In this document: positions 54,917 through 63,580 of the stretch, in pieces | Layout: the number at the start of each line of letters is the position of its first letter | How positions within the stretch are numbered: the stretch's first letter is position 1 | Origin: Deltaproteobacteria bacterium | GTDB taxonomy: Bacteria; Myxococcota_A; Polyangia; Polyangiales; Houyiibacteriaceae | DNA length: 64,000 bases | Assembly: GCA_017644045.1 (NCBI GenBank) | Contig: JAEPMI010000003.1 | Span: forward strand, 1 to 64,000 | Direction: 5' to 3' | The notes under the pieces: model-generated | Database searches by the model: none | The model's input: the letters and a program-made list of their open reading frames with translations, nothing else | What the model was told of the DNA's origin: nothing | Program-made: the position numbers and the translations under genes

Positions 54917-56008
54917 ATGACTGGACCTGCGCTTCGTTGCTTCGCGCTCTCGACCCTGCTCGCACTCGTCGCGTGCGATCCGGGTGGAGGCGGTGACCGG
55001 AGCGGTCCCGGCCGCGACCTCGGGATTCCCCCCGGGACCGACGGCGGTCCGCTGCCCACCGTCGACAACGGTCCGCGGCCCGACTACGGCCTCAGCGAGT
55101 GCGCCGCGACCACCGTCGAAGCGTCGGAAGCCACGGCGCCGGTCGACATCGTCTGGGTCATCGACAACTCCGGCTCGATGAGCGAGGAGGCCGACCTCGT
55201 TCAGTCGAACATCAACGACTTCGCCGCGACGATCGCCGGCGCCGGGCTCGACGTTCACGTGGTGGTCATCACCGCGGCGGGCTTCGTGAACGTGCCGCCG
55301 CCCCTCGGCACCGACCCGACCCAGTTCCTCCGCGTCGAGGAAGACGTCCAGTCGAGCAACTCCCTCGAGAAGCTCCTGTCGACCTACGACCGCTACTCCA
55401 GCTTCCTGCGCACCAACGCGAACCTCCACTTCGTGGTCGTGACCGACGACGAGAGCGACATGAGCGCCGACGCGTTCCATTCGATGATGTTCACCAACCT
55501 GGGGAAGACGTTCCGCGTGCACGCGATCGCGTCGCCGCCCGGCTCGACCCACACCATGCCGCCCTTCCCGGGAACCATGACCGGCTGTGGAGGACCGCAC
55601 GGCGAAGCGGCCGACAACGGCGACATCTACTGGGAGCTCGCGAGCAGCACCGGCGGGCTGCAGCTCTCGATCTGCGCCGAGGACTGGTCGCGCCTCTTCG
55701 ACGACCTGACCACCCGCATCGCGATCCCGCAGATGCTCCCGTGTGTCTACGAGATCCCCGAGGTTCCGGCGGGCGAAACCTTCGACCCGAACCGCGTGAA
55801 CGTCGAGTACACGCCCGGCACCGGCGGAACCCCCGAGCTCATCCCGAACGTGCGCACCCTCGAAGGCTGCACCGGCGAGGGCTGGTACTACGACGACCCC
55901 GAAGACCCGACCCAGGTGCAGCTCTGCCCCTTCACCTGCCGGCGCCTCGAAGACGACACCGCCGGCAAGGTCGACGTCGCCTTCGGCTGCATGACCGTCA
56001 TCATCTGA
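54917..56008 (+). CDS. VWA-domain lipoprotein
   Basis: A 363-residue lipoprotein (STLLALVAC, Cys20), with an Asp/Gly/Pro linker. The von Willebrand A domain starts near residue 75 with the [18 protein letters not shown] (Asp-x-Ser-x-Ser), so it can bind a divalent cation and a ligand. [18 protein letters not shown] fits later VWA strands. The C-terminal part has Cys pairs ([24 protein letters not shown]). It follows the double-receiver gene by 123 bp. Many myxobacterial genomes carry several such VWA lipoproteins. Confidence 0.85.
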   Translation: MTGPALRCFALSTLLALVACDPGGGGDRSGPGRDLGIPPGTDGGPLPTVDNGPRPDYGLSECAATTVEASEATAPVDIVWVIDNSGSMSEEADLVQSNINDFAATIAGAGLDVHVVVITAAGFVNVPPPLGTDPTQFLRVEEDVQSSNSLEKLLSTYDRYSSFLRTNANLHFVVVTDDESDMSADAFHSMMFTNLGKTFRVHAIASPPGSTHTMPPFPGTMTGCGGPHGEAADNGDIYWELASSTGGLQLSICAEDWSRLFDDLTTRIAIPQMLPCVYEIPEVPAGETFDPNRVNVEYTPGTGGTPELIPNVRTLEGCTGEGWYYDDPEDPTQVQLCPFTCRRLEDDTAGKVDVAFGCMTVII

Positions 56009-56038
56009 TCGGCAGGCGGCACACGCGTGCCGCCAGCG

Positions 56039-57811
56039 TCAGAGCGGAAGGTCGCGCTCCGTCCAGCGGCCGTGGTGAAGGCGATGAAGGGTCCACACGC
56101 TCTCGCCGCTGGTCACCACGTAGAGCGTCTGGCCGACTCCGATCGCCGACACCGCCTTGCCCGCCACGTGCAGTGGCGGTGCCCCCTCCACCCAACGCCG
56201 TCCGCCGCGGGTGGCGATCCTGACGTGAGTACGCTCGAGTTCTCCGAGGGCCCGCGCGAGGTACGCGATGGAGCGGCCCTCCGCGAAGGCTGCGATGGGG
56301 TCGTCGCGGCAATCGATGGGCGGCCGCGATGGAGCCGCGGTTCCGTGGATCTCGACTTCGGCGCAGCTCCTGGCGCTCGGCCAGAAGATCGGCAGCAAAC
56401 GCACATCGCCGGTGTCGGTGCGGCCTCGACCGAGCACCAGCGCCCGACTCACCACTGTCGGCGGACCACCCGCGCTTGGAGCGAGTATCGGATCGACCAG
56501 GTCGTCGGCTGGTTGGGCTGGATGCACCTCGCCCGCAGGGTCGACGACCGCGTACTCCCCGACACGCGTGTGGTTGGTGACGAGCAGGTAGAGCTCGGGA
56601 GGAGCTGCGTTGGTGAGGATCGCGTCGACGATGTGCGAGCCCGCTGGCGCCGATCGTACGTGTCCACCGACGACCCATGCGTGGGACTCGGTGAAGAGCA
56701 CGCCGCCCGGACCGAGGGTGATGGGAAAGTGGCCTCGGAGACTCTGGGGGACGTCTAGCTCCGTCGTCGTCTCACCATCCACGCGGACCACTCGTGTCCC
56801 CCCCGAGCCGAATCTCCCGATGACCAGGGACGCACCGCGCGACTGGATCGCCGTCGTCGGAGGGAAGGAGGCCGGCTCCTCCTCGTGAGACGCGAGCTCC
56901 GTAGGCCCGTACCTCCAGTCCCAGGTCATCCCTCGGACGCCGTGCTCGTCCGACCACCAGGCGAGCGGTGGATGGGTCTCGAACCCTGCTCGAATGCAAG
57001 TGCCGTCGTCCGTGGAGCTCAGCCAGTAGGTGCGCCAGAGACGGGGCATTCCGGGATCGGCCGTGCTTCCAGCCATGGAGACGCGCGGCGAGAGATGGCT
57101 CGCCGCGTCGACGGGCCCATCCGACGTGCAGAGTTCGGTGGGGGCCGAAGGGAAGGGCACCGGGCGGTCGTTGCCGTCGATCCCATGGCCGAGCCCGCCG
57201 TCGAAGGCGACGACGTGCATGAGCCGCCCGTCGACTTCCCGAATCAGCTCGTCGTGGTGGGTGTGGGGCCCGAGGAGCTCCCGTTGCCCAAGCAAGCGAC
57301 CCGACTGGTCCACCTCCAGTAACCAGCGACGCTCGCCGTAGTGCAGGAGGACCCCCGTGCGCCCTTCGCTCATGGGCAAGTGAAGCGCCCCGAACAGCTC
57401 GAGGTCGCAAAAGCCGAAGGACTGGCGGAACGAGGAGCCGTCCCGGCGAAGGAGCTCGATCGTGCAGCGAGGCTCCGGCGCTTCCTCGGCCAACACGAGC
57501 GCCCACTCCGGCGCTGCCGCGACGACCCGTCCCCAACGAGGCGAAACGTGTCGTGGAGCGCGGTCGGCCTCGGTCGAGAACGGCTGCCCGTCTGGCCCGA
57601 GGCCCATCCATGTCGCCCGCGTGGGGATTGGCTCGTCCTCACGACGTCCCCACCGGACCAAGCCGGCGCCATCCGAGAGCGAGCTCCATTCGAGGGTCGG
57701 GTGTGGCGGTAGTCCGAAGGGTGGGAGGCGATCGGCCGATGCCAGCGCCGGTCGCGGCGGATGGGTCGACTCACGCCACGGGCGCACCTCCTCCGTGGCG
57801 GCAAACGTCGT
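56039..57811 (-). CDS. Frameshifted lipoprotein gene, 3' part
   Basis: The 590-residue C-terminal part of one protein whose 5' part lies in another frame. It is a strand-rich extracellular domain: LVIGRFGSGGTRVVRVDGET, then VGEYAVVDPAGEVHPAQPAD, and an end with AGKAVSAIGVGQTLYVVTS, like a beta-propeller lipoprotein. The coding frame continues without a start up to about 57811, and its first ATG is far inside (57607). Together with the upstream frame it makes about 824 residues. A lost base near 57808, or a read error, explains the split. Confidence 0.65.
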   Translation of the reverse strand, partial: TTFAATEEVRPWRESTHPPRPALASADRLPPFGLPPHPTLEWSSLSDGAGLVRWGRREDEPIPTRATWMGLGPDGQPFSTEADRAPRHVSPRWGRVVAAAPEWALVLAEEAPEPRCTIELLRRDGSSFRQSFGFCDLELFGALHLPMSEGRTGVLLHYGERRWLLEVDQSGRLLGQRELLGPHTHHDELIREVDGRLMHVVAFDGGLGHGIDGNDRPVPFPSAPTELCTSDGPVDAASHLSPRVSMAGSTADPGMPRLWRTYWLSSTDDGTCIRAGFETHPPLAWWSDEHGVRGMTWDWRYGPTELASHEEEPASFPPTTAIQSRGASLVIGRFGSGGTRVVRVDGETTTELDVPQSLRGHFPITLGPGGVLFTESHAWVVGGHVRSAPAGSHIVDAILTNAAPPELYLLVTNHTRVGEYAVVDPAGEVHPAQPADDLVDPILAPSAGGPPTVVSRALVLGRGRTDTGDVRLLPIFWPSARSCAEVEIHGTAAPSRPPIDCRDDPIAAFAEGRSIAYLARALGELERTHVRIATRGGRRWVEGAPPLHVAGKAVSAIGVGQTLYVVTSGESVWTLHRLHHGRWTERDLPL

Positions 57812-58512
57812 TCGCCGCTCTGCGCGACAACGAGCTCTCCGTTGGCTAGGAGTCGATTGATCCGGTGCTGCAGTCGACTCGACGTGGCCTGCAGCTGGTC
57901 GAACGCTCGCTCGTTCAGTAGCCCGATCGAATCGGGCCGGAGCCAGCGCGCCCGGCTCCACGTCATCACTCCCCGAACATCGCGCCCGGACCAGATCTGA
58001 CCGGGTTCCACCAACGCGGCGACGTCCCGCCCATGGCCCGCTGCACGGATGACGCGTCCCGGCAGCTCCGCCGGCAAGAAGCCATGTCCGTCCCACACCA
58101 CCAGCCGGTCTCTATCGTCGACTCGTAGACGCTCGGACCATTCTCGGCGGGCTGGGGGACTGGGTGCGGGCTCCAGCTCGCCGGTGAAGATCGGAGCGCG
58201 GAACCAGGTGCCCTCTCGCTGGTCGCGGAACAGGGTGCCCTCCCGATGATAGGCCTCCAGCGTCCATTCTCGGCCGAGATCCCTGGCGACGAACACGGGC
58301 TCGTCGTCGCGGAAGCAAATTCGGGTGTCGCCCGCTACCGCGCACTCCATTCCGTCGGGGAGTGCCACCACATCCGTGTAGAAGAGCTCGACGCGTCGCG
58401 ACCCGTCGGGAGTCTCGACCGGCTCCGGCGTCGGGGGCAGGACCGTGCTCGGAGCCGGCGGCGGCACAGCCGCGCAGGCCGCGCAGACGATCATCATCAT
58501 CGGCACTCGCAC
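57370..58512 (-). CDS. Frameshifted lipoprotein gene, 5' part
   Basis: The 5' part of the split gene. It starts at GTG 58512 with a signal peptide (RVPMMMIVCAACAAVPPP) containing a likely lipid-modified Cys, then a Pro-rich linker and a beta-rich domain (ECAVAGDTRICFRDDEPVFV, WTLEAYHREGTLF) and continues to RINRLLANGELVVAQSGER. From about 57808 the natural continuation is in the other frame. The last 145 residues of this frame are Arg-rich and look like shadow sequence. A -1 shift at that point joins SGER to TFAATEEVRPW in the other frame. Confidence 0.6.
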   Translation of the reverse strand: MRVPMMMIVCAACAAVPPPAPSTVLPPTPEPVETPDGSRRVELFYTDVVALPDGMECAVAGDTRICFRDDEPVFVARDLGREWTLEAYHREGTLFRDQREGTWFRAPIFTGELEPAPSPPARREWSERLRVDDRDRLVVWDGHGFLPAELPGRVIRAAGHGRDVAALVEPGQIWSGRDVRGVMTWSRARWLRPDSIGLLNERAFDQLQATSSRLQHRINRLLANGELVVAQSGERRLPPRRRCARGVSRPIRRDRRWHRPIASHPSDYRHTRPSNGARSRMAPAWSGGDVVRTSQSPRGRHGWASGQTGSRSRPRPTALHDTFRLVGDGSSRQRRSGRSCWPRKRRSLAARSSSFAGTAPRSASPSAFATSSCSGRFTCP

Positions 58513-58702
58513 GATGCATCGAACCGTGAGCGACGCGCCGCTTGGGTCTCGAGTGATCGAGAGCGCTCAGCTCCAGTTCTGCCAGATGCGTGAGCTCTAC
58601 CGAGGTCTCAGCGAGCGAGCGGACGCCTCCGACAAGGAGGTCGCGCGAGCCCGACCGAGTCGCTGGTTGTCCGCGCACCGTCCGTTGATCAAGATGCGAC
58701 CC

Positions 58703-59263
58703 ATGCGTCGCACCTCACTGCTCTCGCTCTTCGTGTTCGTCCTCGGCGCCTGCGGCGCGTGCGGCTCGTCCAGCGACGGAGGCGGTAGCGGCACCGACGA
58801 CGATCCGGTCACCGACACCCCGTCGACCGAGCCGTCGGCTGGTGGCTCCGACGAGCGTACGCCGCTCGACCCGAGCGAGCCGCCCACGATCACCGTGGCC
58901 GGCGAGCCCGCCGAGGGTGGCGTGGCGATCGTCGTGCAGAGCCGCGGCGCGGAGCCGGCCCGCGTGCGCTCGACCGTGCGGGTCGAGGTCCGGGAGGGCG
59001 AGGGTTGGGCCGCGGTTCCGACCGGCGACAGCGTCCGCCTCCGGGCGCGGTGCGAGGACCAGCCGCCCGAGTGCGTCGAGCTCGTGCCGGGCGCCGAGCT
59101 CCGGGCTCGGCCCTGGGCCGAGATGGCCGGTCACGCGCAATGCGAGTGCGAGCGTTGCGCGGCCGTAGGAGCCGGTGAGTACCGATTCGTGCTCGAGAGC
59201 TGCGCGCCCGAGGGCCACGCGCCCCACGAGCTGGCGTCGGCGCCTTTCCGCGTCGGCGGGTGA
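58703..59263 (+). CDS. Small Cys-containing lipoprotein
   Basis: A 186-residue lipoprotein. The signal MRRTSLLSLFVFVLGAC is followed by a Gly/Ser/Asp linker (SSDGGGSGTDDDPVTDTPST). The mature part is a beta-rich unit with charged strands (ARVRSTVRVEVREGEGWAAV) and five Cys toward the end (RCEDQPPECVELV, CECERCAAVG, LESCAPE), the pattern of a small disulfide-held domain. The upstream ATG at 58694 is also in frame. It is divergent from the frameshifted gene across 190 bp. Confidence 0.7.
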   Translation: MRRTSLLSLFVFVLGACGACGSSSDGGGSGTDDDPVTDTPSTEPSAGGSDERTPLDPSEPPTITVAGEPAEGGVAIVVQSRGAEPARVRSTVRVEVREGEGWAAVPTGDSVRLRARCEDQPPECVELVPGAELRARPWAEMAGHAQCECERCAAVGAGEYRFVLESCAPEGHAPHELASAPFRVGG

Positions 59264-59282
59264 ACGTCAGCGAGCCCCTCTC

Positions 59283-60209
59283 TCAACGGAATCCGATGCT
59301 GATCCCGAGATTGACCGCGGCCTGGGTCTGCACGTAGGACCGCCGCCCCGCTTCGGGCGCGAAGATGAAGTCGCGCATGAAGCCCACCTCGAGCAGCAGC
59401 GCCATCCTGCGACCTAGGAAGAGCTTTCCCCCTGCGAGTAGTCCCGTGTGCACGCCGCGGTCGGTGGTGGTGCCGGTATCGAGGTGATAGAGCAGCGCCG
59501 TGTAGCCGAACGGGGCGGACAAGGAGATCTCGATCCCACCGAAGCCGAGCTCGAAGACTCGGCGCATCCCGAGGCGTAGCCCGGCCCCCAGTAGCTCGTA
59601 GCGATTGCTGGAACCAGCGTCCTTGAGCGAGACGAACTGGAACATCGGCCCGAGGGTGACGAAGCGACCCAGCGGGAGCTCGAGTCGAAGCGCGGCACCC
59701 GCACCCGGCTCCATGTCCCCCGATCCCTCGGAGTCCAGGACGTAGCCACCGCCCGCGCGCACCTGGGCCACGAGATCGAGGCGAACGCTTCGGTCGATGG
59801 CCCGTCGAGTCGGCGGAGCGGGTGCCTGCGCGGGGGCGCTCGCGGTGACCGCCGAGGTTCCCGCGACACCTGGTTGGGTGGGCTGCGGCCGTGAGATGGG
59901 TGCGTCCGCGACGCAAACCGTGCCTTGGCAGGAGTAGCCCGCGCGACAGTCGGGAACGCACGCGGCCGGCGCCGAGACGCAAACGCCAGCATCACAAGCG
60001 TACCCGGCACGGCACGGTGGTACACACGCCGGGGCAGCCGCTGACTCCACGACGCTCGGAGTCGCCGCGACGCACGAGCCCTCGCGACATGTGCTCCCCT
60101 CCGGACACCCGTCCGGGCAGGTGAACACGGACTCTTGGGCGCTCGCGGCGCTCGGAGTCAGGGCGGTTCCAGCGACCGCGATCATCGCGGCCATCAAGGT
60201 CGAACGCAT
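59283..60209 (-). CDS. Exported barrel protein with Cys-rich head
   Basis: A 308-residue exported protein. The signal MRSTLMAAMIAVAGTALTPSAASA is followed by three Cys-rich motifs (CPDGCPEGSTCREGSC, CVPPCRAGYACDAGVC and CVPDCRAGYSCQGTVC), an Ala/Pro linker, then a strand-rich barrel-like part (RLDLVAQVRAGGGYVLDSEG, RFVTLGPMFQFVSLKDAG, GGIEISLSAPFGYTALLYHL) ending in FR. The Cys motifs match those at the C-terminus of the next gene's product, so the two likely work together. The start ATG 60209 lies 16 bp inside the end of that gene. Confidence 0.78.
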   Translation of the reverse strand: MRSTLMAAMIAVAGTALTPSAASAQESVFTCPDGCPEGSTCREGSCVAATPSVVESAAAPACVPPCRAGYACDAGVCVSAPAACVPDCRAGYSCQGTVCVADAPISRPQPTQPGVAGTSAVTASAPAQAPAPPTRRAIDRSVRLDLVAQVRAGGGYVLDSEGSGDMEPGAGAALRLELPLGRFVTLGPMFQFVSLKDAGSSNRYELLGAGLRLGMRRVFELGFGGIEISLSAPFGYTALLYHLDTGTTTDRGVHTGLLAGGKLFLGRRMALLLEVGFMRDFIFAPEAGRRSYVQTQAAVNLGISIGFR

Positions 60210-61195
60210 GTCAGGTCCTCCGTGCACTCGGTTCCAGTCGGACAAGGGGGATTGCAAGCGGACGCGCAGACGCCCAGCCCCGCGCAATACTCGTTCGCGG
60301 CGCAGGCTGGGTTGCACGCCGAGAGGCACCTTCCCTCGTGGCAGATGAAGCCGGTGCCGCAGCCGCCGTCCGCACCGCCGCCGGGGCAAGGAACGGGCTC
60401 GGCCGTTCCCGTCGACGCTCTCGGCGCGGGACCGGCGGTCGCCGGCACGGGGACCGGAAACCCTCCATTGGCCCGCCAAGCGTCCGCCGCGGCCTGGGCC
60501 CAACGCTCCGCGACCGCTCGGAGGGCGTCGCCGGCTGAGCCCACCAGGTGGGAGCGACTGATCTTCGCGAAGATCGGCGACACGATCGCCGTGCCGATCA
60601 CCAAACCACCGATGAGGATCACGGGGATCCCCCACGCCAGATGCGGGCCCGTACGCCTCTGCCCATGGCCCTCGACATCGGGGATGGGCACCGGGCCTCC
60701 CGACGTGAGCGCGCGAAACTCCGCGGTCTTGGTCAGCGCGATCCGCATCGAGCCCTCGAGTCGAACTCGAAAGCCTGGCTCCGCCTCGAGAGGCACACGG
60801 ACCGACCGAAAGTGCTTTCGCAACTCCCGCTCGAGTAGAGCGGCGAACACGGCCCGGGCGTCCACGAGCTCTTGCACCATGGTGGTCCCGCGCTCCCGGT
60901 GCATCTGTTCGTGGAGTGCTTCGGAGGAGTCGAGGCTCGGGTCGCCATTCGGTCCGACGGCGGCCGGCCGCTCGAAGGTCTCGAAGGTCCGAGAATCCTC
61001 TCGCGAGTTCGCCAGGGTCAACGGCTGCTGAGGTGACGTGACCACGACGACGATCTCGGCGTCGATGAGCTCCTGCGCTGGAGCGCTGGAATCCTCGACC
61101 CGGCCGGAGACTTCGGGAGCGATCGCGTGGCTCACGACTTGGACGTGTGCGCCACATCCAGTCAATAGAAGTGCGGATATGGCGGCTATTCGCAT
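60194..61195 (-). CDS. Lipoprotein with membrane helix and Cys-rich C-terminus
   Basis: A 333-residue lipoprotein (ISALLLTGC, Cys14). The N-terminal half has a helix with AVFAALLERELRKHFRSVRV. A membrane helix is near the middle (GIPVILIGGLVIGTAIVSPI). The C-terminus is Cys-rich (CNPACAANEYCAGLGVC, CNPPCPTGTECTEDLTC), matching motifs of the next gene's product. It overlaps the barrel gene by 16 bp. A 13-bp motif 70 bp upstream is shared with the LuxR gene. Confidence 0.76.
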   Translation of the reverse strand: MRIAAISALLLTGCGAHVQVVSHAIAPEVSGRVEDSSAPAQELIDAEIVVVVTSPQQPLTLANSREDSRTFETFERPAAVGPNGDPSLDSSEALHEQMHRERGTTMVQELVDARAVFAALLERELRKHFRSVRVPLEAEPGFRVRLEGSMRIALTKTAEFRALTSGGPVPIPDVEGHGQRRTGPHLAWGIPVILIGGLVIGTAIVSPIFAKISRSHLVGSAGDALRAVAERWAQAAADAWRANGGFPVPVPATAGPAPRASTGTAEPVPCPGGGADGGCGTGFICHEGRCLSACNPACAANEYCAGLGVCASACNPPCPTGTECTEDLTCVRP

Positions 61196-61264
61196 GTGGC
61201 ATCCATGAAAGTGACTGCAGACTCGAAGGTGAACCTACAGACGCGTTCACGGACTGAACATGGT

Positions 61265-61277
61265 CAATTCGACTACG
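61265..61277 (-). promoter_or_regulatory. Shared 13-bp site upstream of the lipoprotein/barrel operon
   Basis: The sequence CGTAGTCGAATTG (minus strand) lies about 70 bp before the ATG of the 333-residue lipoprotein. The identical 13 bp occurs at 62642-62654, upstream of the LuxR-family gene on the same strand. The stretch is AT-richer than its surroundings. No -10/-35 pair is certain. It could be an operator for the LuxR protein. Confidence 0.3.
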
Positions 61278-61310
61278 CGAAACGGGTTGCCGCAACGTGG
61301 GCGACGAGCC

Positions 61311-62528
61311 TCATCCAGTCCTGCGCGCGAGGTGCCGCGCCAGCTCTAGACGGGTACTCACGCCGGTCCGACGGAAGGTTGCCTGCAGGGTATTCGCGAC
61401 CGTTCGTTCGGAGCATCCGCGGAGCAGCGCGATCTCTCGGTCGGTCTTTCCGGCAACGGCCAACTTGGCTATCTGATTCTGGGCAGGTGTCAGGCCAGGG
61501 TGGGTGTCAGGACCTGCCTCGGTAAAACGGAGAGTGGATGTCGAGATGTCCGCCCGTTTCGCTCGTGCCTCCACGAGCCAAGGCAGATCGAGGCGGGTCT
61601 CGATCCTGAGCTTTTCGAGCGCTCGCTCGAGATAGGTGGACACCGTCGACCGATGAAGGCCCAACGAGTACGCGATCTCCTTGGTGCTCATGCCCTGCGC
61701 CGTCATCCTCGCGACCTGCTCCTCTCGTTCGCTGAGCGCGCTCGAGCTGCCGGTGGGCGGTGCGTTCTCGACCGCGACGTAGTATCGCCGACCGTCGGTG
61801 TCGAAACAGTCGATCAAGGTCCAGCGGCCTTCCACCAAAGGAGTCCAGAGCAGTCCGGCGCGAGTGCCCTCGGCCGTCTTGGCGGACTCGATGCGGCGAA
61901 CTTGCTCTCGTAGCCGTCCGCGCATGCTCCGGCTGGCCACCTCGGTCTCGGCATGAACCACCCGGCCGCTGACCTCGAGCACGGCCTCTCCTCGCTCGGG
62001 CCGAACAGGGACGCCGGCCAGGGAGCGCCGGAGACGAAACATCGTAGCGAGATGCCCGGCGAGAGGTCGGAGGACGGAACGCTGAGCTTCGGTCATTCGG
62101 CGCTCGTGCGGGTACCACGCGCTGAGGGAGAGGAAGCGCTCGCCACCGTCCATTGCGCGGACACCGAGAAAGTCGCCCATACGCAGGCCGAAAGCGGCGA
62201 ACGTGCGCCAGAAGTTCGGTACACCCAAAGGCTTCACCCACTCGCTGAAGCTTCCGACAGTCGAGGTGCGCTGGAGGATGTGTCGCACCTGGCGGTGCGG
62301 GACGGATGCCGCGGACAGAGCGAGGAAGGCGCGGATGCGATTCCGGTCGGGACTGACTCGTTCCAGGGTCAACCCACCCCGGCGAATGCGCAGAGCGCTG
62401 AGCGTGAGAAGCGATGCGTCGGGGACGAAGGGTCGGAAGCCATCGCGCAGCGCGTCCAACCAAGCCGCCTCGCCCAACTCGAGGTCGTAGATTGCGTCCC
62501 GCAGGACGCCTGCCGCATGGTTCTTCAT
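61311..62528 (-). CDS. LuxR-family regulator with two HTH domains
   Basis: A 405-residue regulator. Residues 1-250 form a helical sensory part with no known signature. Two LuxR-type helix-turn-helix domains follow: about residues 268-320 (SEREEQVARMTAQGMSTKEI, LGLHRSTVSTYLERALEKL) and 347-400 (TPAQNQIAKLAVAGKTDREI, GCSERTVANTLQATFRRTG). LuxR proteins usually have one such domain, so this is a rare tandem. It lies directly upstream (gene order) of the lipoprotein/barrel pair and its own 5' region has the shared 13-bp site. Start ATG 62528. Confidence 0.85.
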   Translation of the reverse strand: MKNHAAGVLRDAIYDLELGEAAWLDALRDGFRPFVPDASLLTLSALRIRRGGLTLERVSPDRNRIRAFLALSAASVPHRQVRHILQRTSTVGSFSEWVKPLGVPNFWRTFAAFGLRMGDFLGVRAMDGGERFLSLSAWYPHERRMTEAQRSVLRPLAGHLATMFRLRRSLAGVPVRPERGEAVLEVSGRVVHAETEVASRSMRGRLREQVRRIESAKTAEGTRAGLLWTPLVEGRWTLIDCFDTDGRRYYVAVENAPPTGSSSALSEREEQVARMTAQGMSTKEIAYSLGLHRSTVSTYLERALEKLRIETRLDLPWLVEARAKRADISTSTLRFTEAGPDTHPGLTPAQNQIAKLAVAGKTDREIALLRGCSERTVANTLQATFRRTGVSTRLELARHLARRTG

Positions 62529-62641
62529 CGTCTCCTACGAGCAGCCCGCTCGACCCGCGGAGGGTGACGCAAACCCCCTCCGCGAATCTGTTCGCATTCC
62601 CCGCGGCGAGGCTCACGGATGGCGAGGCGGAACGCCATAGG

Positions 62642-62654
62642 CAATTCGACTACG
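62642..62654 (-). promoter_or_regulatory. Shared 13-bp site upstream of the LuxR gene
   Basis: The sequence CGTAGTCGAATTG (minus strand), identical to 61265-61277, lies 114 bp upstream of the LuxR-family ATG. It could be an autoregulatory site or a promoter element. Random matches of this length are possible across a 64-kb window, so the call is weak. Confidence 0.3.
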
Positions 62655-62719
62655 TCGCCTCCCGGAACCCCGGCCCGAATGATGGCGCGAAACCAGGCCG
62701 GCGGTGCGCTGCTCGAGCG

Positions 62720-63550
62720 TTACTCCACCAGGACGCTCGCGCCTCGGCGCTGGAGCGCCTCCCGCGCGTACCTCGCGACGTGCTCGGAGGAAGAGCCGGC
62801 GCAGGACCTGAGCTTGGGGAGGACCTCGGGAGGGCCGACCCACCCGGCCAGGTCCAGCTGTAGAGCGAGGATGCGATCGACGTAGTCGCGGTCGACCCTC
62901 TCGGAGACACGAGCGACCACGAGCTCGTCGATGCGCTGGGGAAGCGTTCGCGCGAGCGTGGTGTGGGCGATGTCGGCCGGCATCACCGACCCATGGTCGA
63001 GCATCTCGACCAGGACGGCCTGCAGCTCGGGCCGCTCCCAGCCATCGAGCTCGAGGAGCCTGGGGAACAGGATCGAGCCATGAGGGAGGTCGAAGCGCAC
63101 CAGCTCGTCTCGCAGCTGAGGGCTGAGCCCTGGCCATCCATGCGCTTCGACGAGCACGACCAAGGCGCGAGCCCCGTCCGCCGTTCCCTGCACCGCGAGA
63201 AGGGTCAGGAAGCTCAGCCGCAGGGGGTCGGAGGCGGCGTCGTAGAGCTCGCGGATCGGCCCCACCAGCGAGGGATGAGCGGTGCCCAAGAGCGTGCGAA
63301 CGAGGTCGGAGACGCGAGGAGGCTCGGGCGGATCGGGGAGCAGACGGACGGCGCGCAGGATGCCGAGCGCGGTCGCCTCGTCCTGGGGTGGTGGACGGTG
63401 GAGTCCACGGAGTCCGAGCTTCACCAGGAGGGCACTGCCCTCGCGCCGGGTTGCGTCGTCCGGCGATGCGTAGAGGGGGATCAGCTCGCGAAAGGGCGAG
63501 CCCGCAGGAAGAGTGGAGAGGGCGTCTGCGATCGCGTCGAGGTCGCTCAT
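62720..63550 (-). CDS. HEAT-repeat-like protein
   Basis: A 276-residue cytosolic protein. It is built of repeated helix pairs with a HEAT/ARM look (SALLVKLGLRGLHRPPP, GPIRELYDAASDPLRLSFL, VLVEAHGWPGLSPQLRDELV, ILALQLDLAGWVGPPEVLPK), so it probably serves as a protein-binding scaffold. Leu-rich helices fill almost all of it. No catalytic motif. Start ATG 63550. A 191-bp gap to the LuxR gene holds only the 13-bp shared site. Confidence 0.7.
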   Translation of the reverse strand: MSDLDAIADALSTLPAGSPFRELIPLYASPDDATRREGSALLVKLGLRGLHRPPPQDEATALGILRAVRLLPDPPEPPRVSDLVRTLLGTAHPSLVGPIRELYDAASDPLRLSFLTLLAVQGTADGARALVVLVEAHGWPGLSPQLRDELVRFDLPHGSILFPRLLELDGWERPELQAVLVEMLDHGSVMPADIAHTTLARTLPQRIDELVVARVSERVDRDYVDRILALQLDLAGWVGPPEVLPKLRSCAGSSSEHVARYAREALQRRGASVLVE

Positions 63551-63580
63551 TCGCTCGAGTGTACGAGCGGGCCCCGTCGA

